A stretch of DNA of 64,000 nt, from assembly GCA_009792885.1 (NCBI GenBank), contig WMCF01000173.1, positions 558,001 to 622,000 of the forward strand, read 5' to 3'. This DNA comes from Eremophila alpestris peregrina. Taxonomy: Eukaryota > Chordata > Aves > Passeriformes > Alaudidae. Under the pieces are notes generated by a model. The model had not been told where the DNA came from. It saw nothing but the letters and a program-made list of their open reading frames with translations, and ran no database searches. Shown here piece after piece: positions 1 through 11,500 of this stretch (its first letter is position 1; every line of letters starts with the position of its first letter). The position numbers were made by a program, and so were the translations under genes.

Positions 1-564
1 CCAATCTGCTCCAGCCCACAGAATTTCCCACCACATGTATCCAACTGGGAAAAACTATGAATCAGCCTCCAATTTAACCATGTACAGAGCAGGAATACCA
101 ACTTTGAGGGCTTCAGCACAGAAGACTGAAAAGCACTTGGAGCATTCATAACATTCTAAAGCACTTAGGTGAGCATCATACCAAGCACACACAGCTCCTG
201 TCAACAAGATTCTTGTTACAAGCTTCAAAATGAGCTTTTAATTCTCTAAAATCTGAGCCATGGAGTTGTTTGTTTCATCTTAAATGATAATCAGAGCACT
301 CTGGATTTTAACCAGCAGCATATTTCAGGTAAGTTTAACACCAGTGGATGAGCTTGCTAAGTCTTCTCCAGGATGAGCAGTCCTAGCTCTCTCAGCCTCT
401 CCTCACTTGAAAGGTGCTCCAGCCCCTTCATCATCTTTCACCATCTTCACCAGATTTGCTCCAGTAAATCCATATCTTACTTTTACAAAGCAGCCCACAA
501 TTCACAGTGGGAGTCCAGAGGAAGGATCAGTTACCTCTGTGTCCTTCAGAAAAAGAATCCTATC

Positions 565-800
565 ACAGTCTAGCTTGGGTGGGAAGGGACATGAAAGCCC
601 ATCCCATTCCACCCCCTGCCACTGGTCCTAGGCTGCTTCAACCTGGCCTGGGGCACTTCCAGGGATCCAGGGGCAGCCACAGCTTCTCTGGGCACCCTGT
701 GCCCACCCTCACAGGGAGCAACTCCTTCCCAGTATTCCCATCTAACCCTGCCCTCTGGCAGCAACAATATTGTGCCTTTCACTTCTTAAAGCCATGGGAA
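565..800 (-). mobile_element. CR1 LINE 3' fragment
   Basis: The plus strand reads as the reverse complement of a CR1 3' end. It starts with a GGGTGGGAAGGGAC-type block, then CCCCCTGCCA, CACTTCCAGGGATCCAGGGG, CCACAGCTTCTCTGGGCACC and a CCCTGCCCTCTGGCAG block. It is a 5'-truncated, non-coding copy of the songbird-abundant type, in AGAP1 intron 1 in sense orientation to the gene. Confidence 0.85.
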
Positions 801-3800
801 TCATTAGGAATAAGCAAGCTAAGGCTGAGGTGAGGCTAAGGACAGGCTTAGCATGGGATACCACATAGATTTCTTGTATCCAGCACAATTTTAGTTCATG
901 CTGAATTTAACCTCTTGTACTTGGCAGATCTTCTTTCCCTCAGCATGAGAAACAAAACAAAAACCCCACTTAGGTAAACCCACCAGAACAAGCCATTATC
1001 ACAGCACACATTGCTAACTCACAAACACCACAAAGCTCCCCCTGGCTCAGCTCAGTGTTTCCCAATTGCCAAAATGAAATGTATATCCATGTATCTCTCC
1101 TGGCAAGCATCCAGCTGCAGATGCTAATAGATTTTCACTTACTTGCAACAGTGGAAAGCCATGTTTCAAAATGAGGATAAAACATCTATCCCCAGAAAGA
1201 AGAGGATTAGATATTCATTTAGGGGTTTTCATATTAAATCCAGATCCTGCTAACGATGGGATGCCCTCTAAACCAATCCTAAATCCCCCTGTGGCCCCAG
1301 CATGTCCTAAGATATCTTTAAGCTATTCTGCAACCCAGCAGGACTGAAAAGCCCTTTCCCAAGCCACTGTGAGGGAAGAGGGCAGAAAACAGCACAAAGG
1401 AAAGTTTATGGCTAATTACACAATCTCTGCACATCTCCTGCCCCTGCACTAGCCAGGATCCCACTGCCAAGTTCCTTAAAAACAGAAATTATTTGCAGAA
1501 TAATTTAAAACAGAAAAGAAAGGTGTTTAAAATTCTGAAAATATCATTTTTATTGCCTAAAAAACCAATCCCACACTACTCTCATGACAGCTTAATTTGA
1601 CCACATCTTCATATGACCTTTCTGCTCACACACTGCATTTTGGGGACAACCAGAAGCCTTGCACAGGCTTTGAACACAAATTATTAACACTGCCAATGGC
1701 ATTATAATCATCAGAAGAAATCTACCAAAATCTATCAAAAGCTTCAGCTGCATTTTGGGTTTTTTCTGGACTGTTTTTGGGCAGTGCATGGCAGTTTCAA
1801 GCTGTATAAATCCACCAGAGCAGGACATGTCTTGGCTCAAACATTTCAACAAACACCTAATAAGTAAGATATAGGGAAGCTGTATTATCATACTAAGGAA
1901 TGATGATTTTACTCATCTGACAAGTATTTTTCAATAGCCTCCTGAAAAGCTTAAGGTTGCTAATAATACAATTATTGATTAAGACAGGAAAACATATCAA
2001 CCAAGCCACAACTTGGAGTGTAAATCTTAACCCTTGTTCTTTCTGAAATGCTCCAACCATTGCAAAATAAAACAAATATTTCATTTGGAAAAGCACAGGA
2101 ACACATTTTATATTCCTCTGGAAAAGGTATCACTTGAAAATCCACAGTCCTTTCCAAGCTTTACATGAGATACTTATTGAATCATTAAGGTTGGATAACC
2201 CAGCACCACGGCAGATTTGCGTATCTACAAATATTGCAGGTTCTACAAGCTCAGCAACATCAAACTGCACTCATCTACCAGCAAATCCACTGCAGGAAAT
2301 ATGTTTCCAGTATTTGTTATGGACAGAAAAGCCTTTAGTAAGGATCTGCTGCAACCTAAGTATGAATTTCCTTCAAACTGGAAGTACACCTGTCAAGACA
2401 AAAATGCCTCTGTTTTGTATTTTCCAATGTAGGCACCAGGAATTTCATAGCAGCAAGGATTGCTATCACTGGGACCAATTGATCTCAGGTACAACCACTG
2501 CTTGCCTGCTTTCCCAGGCAATCTCTATGACAAAATATGACCACTTGTTAAAGCTGTAAAAGTCCATTTCCCAGCTCAGCCATAAACTGCCTCATCAAGG
2601 CAACTCCCACACCTGAATTTTCCTCTGTTGACTATGGTAATATTCATTTCAGCCATCTCTTCTAAGGCTGTTACAGCCACGTGCTGCCATCTGACCCTCA
2701 TTTCTTTTACAATATTACAGGATTTTACCCAGCATCCGGAGGACTGTGTTCAAGTACCTACACTTAATTCCATGTACAGTGGAATATTTCCAGTCTTACG
2801 TGATTTTTTTTTAAACCAGTCAAGAAAAGCAATTTATATTTTATTTTTTACCATCAGCCCTTCAAGGCAGGTTTCAGCAACAGGAGAACACTGCAGGTAA
2901 TTGAGATTCTCCTTCAGTTCCAACAGTGCTATAGCCAACGTGAGGGACAGGAAAGGATGGCACAGATGTGCCTGCTGGAATACCAAAGAGTGGTGTGACC
3001 TTCCCATCTAAAGCTACTTCACGTGTCTATTTGGTGATTATTCCACAGTTCAGGTGAATGTATCAGCTGCCTAAAATTACTTTCTCAGTTCCTTGCCCAT
3101 CGTTCAAACAGAAACCAATTCCTCACTTCTTCATCTGCTTCCCAGTCCAGGAGCATTCATTTCATTTTCAAGTATTTTAAGAATTTTCTGCTAAATTCAC
3201 TGCGTTGGTTTGGTTTTTTTTTCCTCTCCTTCCTGCCAGCTGTTCAGAAGCCTCTTCTGCTACAGTGAATTTCTGCAGTGAACATTTGCAGGTTCTCTTC
3301 CCTATAACTAAATTAATTCAACTATCTTAGTGAAGTTTAATGGAATGGCTTTCCACTTTGTTCACAATACCCTGACAGAAGGGAAATGGTCACCTAACAC
3401 AACTTAGGTTTTTACCAAGGCCTACATGCCTGCTTTTCCAACTTTTCCAAAGTCATTTCAGAGGAAGAAAACAAACTGCAGGAAAAAATTACTTTTTCAA
3501 TCACTCATTCTTAGAGATATAAAAACATCAAAATGTTCAAATGGAAAACAAATAATATTGTGTGGGGCTTTTTATTCACTCCAGTATCCCATAAAAAGCT
3601 CTTTTTCCAGATGTAAGGGACAAAACTGACATTTCCATTGTCTACAGGCAAGACAATTGAATTTGATGTCTGTTGATAAATACTGAACAGGAATAAAAAG
3701 CTTGCAGAAGCCACGCACTTGCTGGAAGGCAAATCTGAGGATCTGTCGGCCAAAATGAAGATGAACACATGCCCATGGCCACACACAGATGCCAAGATCA

Positions 3801-5852
3801 GGTGCTGAACAATGGAAAAGAGTCCCAGATATTCCTACAGCAGTGAGGGAACCATTCCTTGGGTCAGGTTACATTCCAGGATTTGAGATGTTCTGCATAG
3901 CAAAGATCAAAGTGTTAAAATTACGTGACAAAACACAAACCAGATAAATTCCAAGGGCAGATTTGAGCCACCAGGCAACAGCGACCACCAAAAACTGGAA
4001 AAATGGATTTTCATTCTGCTGACTGGAGAAAATGGAATGAGAGGAGGAAGATACTGGAGCAATTGCAAAGCAGAGCAACACAAATTCTGCCTCAGAGATT
4101 TAATTACAAACACACCAGTCTGGGAAAACAAGGAGGAGCTGCTGCTGGAAGGCCTTGGGTCAGCCGGCCCCGAGGGGAGGCGGGGAGGGAAGGAAGCAGA
4201 ACAGGCCTGATAAGATCAGCCTCCTGCCCCCAAGAATCTGCAGCAACTCCAGCTTCCAGCCTAATAAAGAACATCTTTCAAACCAGGATGGAACATCCAC
4301 AGCGAGAGCCCAAGCTCAGGGAGAGAGGTTCAGCCCAGAGGCCGCACTACACAGCCAGCCTCAAACTCCGCTCCTGAAAAGAGTGAAAACTGATGTTCTT
4401 ATTCCCCTACCCAGGGGACACAGTGCAATTTGGATTCATTTTTTTGAAGCAATCTGAATAAACAAACCGACTTCAAACCCATTTAAGTTATTGAAAAGTA
4501 CAGGAACACATGACTTCAAAAATCAAAACCATCACTGTAATCCAGGGCGCTTCCCTGTCTCGAAAGATTTCATCCTCCTGGGAGAGCTGGTGAAAGGATG
4601 TGACTCCTCCATGAGGAGAGCTGCTGCTGCTCCTCTAATGAGCTGGGAAAGAAGCCTGTTCCTCTCTGGAGCAGTGGGGGTGTCACAGGGCTGTGCAAAA
4701 CAGCAACACCAATGGTCCCAGAAAACCAAAGAGAGGGCAGTGATGGCTGCAGCAAACCCAGAGTAAAGGCCTTCCCTCTCCTAAAGACATCCACAGCTCT
4801 TCCAAGACATTTGAACAAAGGCATCATTCATATTGCATTCTGGAAGCAGATGTTTTCTAATGCCCAACAGTTTGGAAAACCTTTCAAAGCACAACCAAGC
4901 CACAGACTTGCTCCTGATTTAGCTGTTTTCATAACAAAGCCAGGTCTCTTTCCTTGTCTTCTGCTTTCAGGTGATGGTTTGAGGTTTAACCCGACATTTT
5001 GCAGCAATCCTTCAATAAAAACAATTATTCCTTTGAGACTTGTTTAGGGTAACTTCACAATTTCAGTCATGTACCTCAGTCCCTCAAGGGCTACTGAACA
5101 TTTTCCACTTCCTTACTGTATAATTAAACCTTTAGTATGCCATGAATTTCTACCTCAACCCCTCTGCTTTACATTTGTCAACACACTTCACTCTGTCCTC
5201 ATTCCGTTCCTTACATTAGTTTAACCTGGTAAATGACATTCTTAGCAAAAAATGTTGATATTCTTAAAATACAAGCTTCTCCAACTCAACAAATATCCAT
5301 ATTGTCAGACAAAAATCTTGTGGAAGAGAAGGTGGACCCGCCAGGATTTTGTTATGCCCTTAAATCCACTAGGAACAATGCATCTAAATTCAAATTAAAA
5401 CATGACACAGAGCAAAGTGTCCCCAGAAATAATGGCATGAATTTAGGAAGAAGTGATAAGCAAGAAAAATACTAATGGAGGGAGAGAAGAGCTAAGATAC
5501 AAAAGGGAATCACTCATTACAAAACTGTATTTTATGACAGTCCGGCCTAGGTAAGTCATAAATCTGCTTCATGAAATCTAGTGTTGGCAAAGTTGAAATC
5601 AAATAAGCAAAGAAGAAAAACTCACTACTTTTAAACAGAACTGGGAGTGACCTAAAACATCAGTTAAAAAAAATCTCTTAATAAAAGATTGTGGTTGTAA
5701 TTATTCCCTGTACTCCAAAAAGTATTCACACAGTTGTTACCTATGCCACACTTCTGTGCTGAATGCTGAACACCTTTTAGGAAATACAATAATCACTGTA
5801 CAAACAAGCTGTATTCCAGTTGTATAATATTCCAAATTATACTTCTCCTTAC

Positions 5853-6061
5853 ATTTGTATAGCATTAAAGCTGAAAGAAGATTGCCTTTCCATGGAATGG
5901 ATCTGGGAATCCACAGGACCCGCAGAACAGCCAGAAGGCAAATGCTTCTAAGAAGTAGGTCACTCCTGCTGCTTCAAAATGATTTACAATCCCCAAACAA
6001 GCCGTTGTAAACACAGCCTGCATTAACGTCGGCAGCATTACGGGCAAACCAAGCACGTGCA
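5853..6061 (-). other. Exon-like open segment in AGAP1 intron 1 (unconfirmed)
   Basis: On the AGAP1 strand a pyrimidine-rich tract ending CCTCTCTCTGAG precedes 6061, and a donor-like GTAAGG follows 5853. The 209-bp segment between them is open until a TAA at 5867-5865. Its translation includes GLPVMLPTLMQAVFTT and a second hydrophobic, Cys- and Phe-rich part. I do not recognise the protein. The entry phase (two bases completing a codon) matches the phase left by AGAP1 exon 1. The segment holds six CpGs between 5921 and 6057, more than the surrounding intron. Against it: a GAG acceptor is disfavoured, the length is modest, and a 1-in-3 phase match is weak evidence. It could equally be chance. 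Confidence 0.25.
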
Positions 6062-7664
6062 CTCAGAGAGAGGAAACAAAACACTGCATTTCAGCAGTCA
6101 CTGTCAAATAATAGATAACAACCAAATAATAGATGCTGACTAAAAAAAGCTCCTTTTCTTGCACTAAAACAACAGCAGTTCATGTGAAATTTAGGCACAG
6201 CTTAGTTCAGTGAGGCCCGACTGTCCAAAGTGTGTGACAGAAAACATCTACGTGTGTGCCATGAGAATCTGGCATCTTGTTTTGGAAACTGTACATTTGA
6301 CCTCATTAAAAAGTTGTATTAGATACTTCTCACTGTTTTTTAGGCAAGAAAAAGCCAATTACTTCCAAACCTCTGCTTTGCAGGGCCACGAGACATTTTG
6401 CCAGCCCCCCATTAGCTTCAGGTGATACCCACTAACTCTTCTGGGATAACAGCAGCATTTGAAGGACCCAGCCTTCACACATTGCTCTCAATTTTCTGCC
6501 AGCACTGTGGCAAATCACTGTTTACAGACAGCCATCCTACACTGAAGAGCTAGAACCCCATAAATTATAAAAGCCAGTCCGTCAAACCTTATCTTTATAC
6601 CTGCAATAATTCCGCAGTGCGACACAGCTCGACTTGGAGTCCAACTCCCCCTCCCAGCCTTCACAGCACAGCACACTTGGAGCTGAGACTCCTTAAAAAC
6701 CAACAAACTGAGGTCAACTCACAGAAGAAATGTGACTTCCTAATATTTCATTCTGCTGGCAAAACAAGATGCCTCTGCAACTGTAATTGTCCTTGGAGCG
6801 CAGCCATTTACGTGCTTTCACTTTCCAGAGAAAAATGACCCTCATCTTTCCAGGATACAGGACCATCAACAGGGAAAAAACATGTCACCAGCACCATTTA
6901 TCCTACATAGGATGCATGTGTGGGGTTACCTAGGATGACCTTCCAGCTCAGCACCAGATGGGATTTAAATACACATTCCCCCCATGCTAATACTACTAAA
7001 GTATTTCCCACTGTGGAAAATGCAGGAATTAGTACCTGCTACAGAACAAAGGAATTGTGGTTCAGACCAATTCCTTTCTGAAACAATTTGAAATGGTCAC
7101 ACAGAAAACAACAGATGATAGAGCTGCTCCATGAAAAACAGTGAAAAAAACCAGAATACCTTCTTAATTCAAACATTGATAAAAAATGTGGAATTAAAAC
7201 TGCACAGGTAGCACCAACACACTTTTTATTTAAAATGTGCTTCTCCCCACAGGCATGCAAGGGGTCTGAACACACAGGAACTTCCCCTGGCTTCGTCCAA
7301 GCAGTTGGCTATCATCAGCTGCAAACCAGGGAGACTTCAGGGACCTTGCAGAACTCCAGTGCTATCTGTTTGGTTGAATAAAAATCACCATAACATTGCA
7401 AAGGTCAAAAGCTTTCTCTCAGAGCCAAGAACTCCCAGTCTGTTTGCTATAGGTCTTACTATTTGACACAAAAAAGAAGTCAAAAGTACCTAGTGGTCTG
7501 GAAGGTCAGTGAGGCAACTACAGGTACCTCACAAATAGAACAGGAGACCTGAACCACCACAGAACTATTTTTCCTTTTAAATTACCACTGTGTATGACCT
7601 TATCAAAAGGAAAAATAGTTTCAAGGGAGATAAAAAGACTTTCAAGTCCTTTTACTGTGGAGGC

Positions 7665-8152
7665 AGAGTAGCAGATTTATTGACAGGTGCAGCCAGGCCA
7701 GGGAGGGCATTGTCCCTCTCTGCTCTGCACTCGGGACAGTTCTGGGCATCACAGTATCAGAAGGATCTAAAGTTGTTGGAGAGCATCCAAAGGAAGGACA
7801 CAAAGATGCTGAAGGGCTCAGAGGGGAGGCTGAATGAGGACCAGCTGAGGTCAACTGGCTTGTTCTCTGGAGGAGATTGAGGTCAGACTTCTTTGGGGGC
7901 TGCAGCTACCTCATGAGGGGACAGCTCCCATCTCTGCAGCCAGGGACTGGAGGGAGCAGCTGGAGCTGTGGCAGGGCAGGGTTAGGCTGGAGATCAGGAG
8001 AAGCTTCTTCTCCCACAGGGGGGCTTTGGAACAGGCTCCCCAGGGAATGGCCATGGCCCCGGGCTGACAAGAGTCCAAGGTCAGTGCTGGGGGAATGCTT
8101 GGACTCAATCTTGGAGATCTTTTCCAGCCTTAATGATTGCATGACTCTACAT
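7665..8152 (+). mobile_element. CR1 LINE 3' fragment, second subtype
   Basis: It contains blocks typical of another CR1 subfamily: GAGAGCATCCAAAGGAAGGA, GGTTAGGCTGGAGATCAGGA, GAACAGGCTCCCCAGGGAAT, then TTGGACTCAATCTTGGAGAT and a CCAGCCTTAATGATTGCATG end resembling the CR1 tail. It is about 0.49 kb, antisense to AGAP1. The short open frames across it are not genes. Confidence 0.8.
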
Positions 8153-9520
8153 TGCTGCAGCACATGAACTAGGTAACTGCACCAAGCTGTGAGATCATTC
8201 CAAAAGCAGAGGGAGACACAATAAAACAGGAATCTAGTAGATTATTTTAGGATATGTATCATATATGTCTGGTATCTTTCATTTTAATTTTGTTCTGAAG
8301 TGCTGTTACCCCTCATCACCTTTCCAAACCACAGCTGACCACGATGGTTTCAACCAATCTGAATGGCCAAAAGTGTCTTGTGCTGTATTTTAAGTTACCT
8401 AAGCAAAATTCAAGCCAGCTCTTATTGCAGTCTTGACATGATTTTGCTCAGGTTCTCTGAGCTCTGCTTTCAGGTTGTGTGTGTATTCCATAGGGTGCCT
8501 GCTCTGTAAGCACAGCTGTATGTGAAATTTAAATACCACTTCCAAATCCCTAGAATGCTTTTCTAGCCTTAGCTAAAATACCCATGTATTCAATTATCAC
8601 TTATCTCTTAGGAGTAAAATTTATTTTCATCATTAACCGAGCACATGTCCATCAATTTTTAAAGCTACAGTTCTTCCAAGGGAGAGAGCAGTAGCTGAAA
8701 GGGCTTTTATTTTCTTCTGGTGAAGACATGTTAAAACAGACATAAAACGCCTGGTGTAGTGGAGAGCCCAGTGTCCAATTTTTCCTCTTAATGGCTGAAG
8801 GCAAAGAGCAAAAATAGCTCTGACCCACTTCTGCAGGAACCCATATGACCACTCTGTGTGAAGCTCACACAAACACAACGCGCTCCTATTCTGTTAATTT
8901 ATTCTTTGCAGAAAACAGCTGAACCAAAGAGATTTTCAACTCACTTCACATGCCATACACACTCACCAGACGTCACCCTGGGAAAAAATTACATTTATTT
9001 AAGAATATTCTTATTTTCAGACAAGTGCCATAGCAGTCTTAATGGGGGGAAGTAGAATTTTTAAAAAATGGAAACCAGGAATTTTTCAAGCAAGAAGCTT
9101 AGATAAAATCCTCACTGTAGCATCAGTGCCTGTATCATTCCCACCAGGCTTACTCTGCTGCAAAAGCAACACTTACAGTGAATAATCATCAGCATACAGA
9201 TGGAATACTGATAAAGGCTTTGGAAAAAATGGAAGCTCATCAGGATAACAGAATTACAAGAATAAAGGCAAGTTATTTACATATATTGAGCTATCCCTTC
9301 ACATCCAGCTTTGTCTTTTTTCTTAAAGCAACTCATCTTCCAGCTGATTTTTTAGCATTATAAGGGCAACACCAAACAGATACCTGCCTGTAAGCAGAGT
9401 CGCTCATGAACTATTTCCAGATTCAGAAATATCTTTTATAGCACAGGTGAATCAGCCATATCAGGCCTATTTCAATTTTTCTCCTTCAAGTTACAAACAA
9501 TGAGAAGAGTGCCCTCAAAT

Positions 9521-9677
9521 AGGATGGTTGGGGTGTGAAGGGACCTTAAAGCTCACCCAGTTCCAACCCCTGCCATGGCAGGGACACCTTCCACTGGTCA
9601 CTCCAAACCCCATCCAGCCTAGCCTTGGACACTTCCAGGGATCCAGGGGCAGCCACAGCTTCTCTGGGCATCTGTAA
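9521..9677 (-). mobile_element. CR1 LINE 3' fragment
   Basis: It carries the blocks GAAGGGACCTTAAAGCTCAC, CCAACCCCTGCCATGGCAGG, GGGACACCTTCCACTGG and CCAGGGATCCAGGGGCAGCC, ending near TCTCTGGGCA. This is a 5'-truncated copy. An oppositely oriented CR1 tail lies about 170 bp to the right. Confidence 0.85.
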
Positions 9678-9844
9678 CAAACCCATTCTTCTCCTCTCTG
9701 TCTTAAAAGTCTTAAGAGCCTCACCCTTTCTCTGAGGTCAAAGCTGGTTTCCCCAGGCTGACCTCAGCTGACTGGAAGCCTCAGCAGTCACAGACACCTG
9801 ATCTACAACAGTGACCAAATTACCCTTCTTGGGTCCAGCTCTTC

Positions 9845-9908
9845 TGTGAGACAGGATGGTCTTGAAGGTCCCTCCCAACCCAAACCTGTCAATGAATCTG
9901 TGAATGCA
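9845..9908 (+). mobile_element. CR1 LINE 3'-tail remnant
   Basis: The sequence GGTCTTGAAGGTCCCTCCCA followed by ACCCAAACCTGTCAATGAAT and TCTGTGAATG matches the sense-strand terminus of a CR1, including a degraded ATTCTATG-like tail. Only about 60 bp is clear. Confidence 0.65.
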
Positions 9909-10619
9909 TTACACACACACAAACACCACTGTCCTGGAAGTGCACTGCCAAAAGTTAGACAGCCTAGAGCAAGGGAAAGGACAACAACAACATCAAAAGT
10001 CACTGCAAGCACTGCAACACCCACATACACACAGTGCTCTCTCCCAAACAGGGATGTGGATGATGGCATTAAACAAAGGGCTGACACACATCAACAGGAC
10101 TAATAGCAGAGGAGAAGCACAAGGCTTCCAAACAGATCCCTTTTCCCTTTCTGTTATGGAGGAAGCACAGCCACATGCACAAAGCAGGTGATAATTATTT
10201 AAAAGTTACAAAAAAAAAAACCCAAAACATCTCTTCCTTGCCCAAGTATGAGGTTTGGATTTTAAACCTTCTGGAACCACAGAACTCATCAATATCCTCA
10301 CCAGAACCCTGCACAGAAGACTGACAAGCCAAGTTCCAGGAGCAGATGGTTCAAGCTTTAGCAGGAACCACTGTCATATGCTGATTTGCTATTAATTACA
10401 GAAGCTGTCATGATTACTGCAGCACTGTGCACTAAGGAAGGGCGCCAGAAAACACAGCTGTTAAGGAAGGTTTTTGACTAATAAAGTTTTAAATAAAAAC
10501 ATAACATTTTTAGTGACCAAAGGCTGAAGAGCATCCAGTCACTGTGTCTGCTACTATACACACAAAATCTGACATTCCATGCGCAATGCTAAACCCAATC
10601 CTTACTGGTTTAGGGTGGA

Positions 10620-10692
10620 ATCTCAGACTGGTTTGGGTTGGAAGAGACCTTAAAGATCATCTCATTCCATCCCCCATTGCCATGGGAGAACA
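10620..10692 (-). mobile_element. CR1 LINE 3' remnant
   Basis: The blocks CTGGTTTGGGTTGGAAGAGA, CCTTAAAGATCATCTCATTC and CCATTGCCATGGGAGAAC are the reverse complement of a CR1 3' terminus. About 70 bp is recognisable. Confidence 0.8.
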
Positions 10693-11488
10693 CTTACTGT
10701 GTATCCTGCTCCCAAATAATTGTTCCTTCTATCAGGCACCTTTACCTGTTTTGAACTGCTGACTTGAAAGCTCAAGAGCATCACCAGATTTTGAGCAAAT
10801 GCTGTCACTCATCACTTCTCTCACACATAAGTTGGCAAGAAAAATGCCAGCAGGTGAAAATGAAAGCTTACTTCACAATTTCTTACCTCAGCATCCCATC
10901 AGTTGTAGGACAGAACACAAATGACTTTGTCCTGCTAAAGTTTGCCTAAAAGGAGGGATAAAGCTACCCAAATCTCCATATTCCCAAAAAGTTTAATGGG
11001 TATGTAAATAGATGGTTTTTATTTCCATCAACATTTTCGTGACCCTCAAAGTACAGAAATGCCAACACCACTCTGCCTGTCAACTTCCCACCCTTTCAAA
11101 GACAATTTCTGTATGGATTCTGTACACAGCAGGTTGTCAATAACAGCCTCACAGAGATTTATATCCCTACCTATGTGAATTCCTAGAGGTTTTCACTCAG
11201 GGGTGGTAGTCATTTGTCCTTCCAAGTCTTATCAGTCAGAGCTGCTCAAAGCCCAGGCAGACAGGGAAAAGAGGTATCAAGAAAGGATAGAAACAACCAA
11301 AAAACTTCAGGAATTTCCTTCCCCTCAACACACAAATGCTATTAGCAACTAAGTAGTTGTCAGTGTGAATGACTAACAGCAAATATTTCATATATCATCT
11401 GGAAAGAGCCAAGCCCCTGAGATCTCATTATCAGAACCAAGTGCCCCAGCTGACATGAATTATTTACTGCAAACCAGTGCTTTTGATT

Positions 11489-11500
11489 ATGCATATGCAT
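11489..11500. promoter_or_regulatory. MORE palindrome (POU homodimer site)
   Basis: ATGCATATGCAT is a perfect 12-bp palindrome identical to the MORE element (more palindromic Oct factor recognition element), bound by dimers of POU proteins such as OCT1, OCT4 and OCT6. It lies in AT-rich unique sequence of AGAP1 intron 1. The sequence match is exact. Function is inferred only. Confidence 0.45.
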
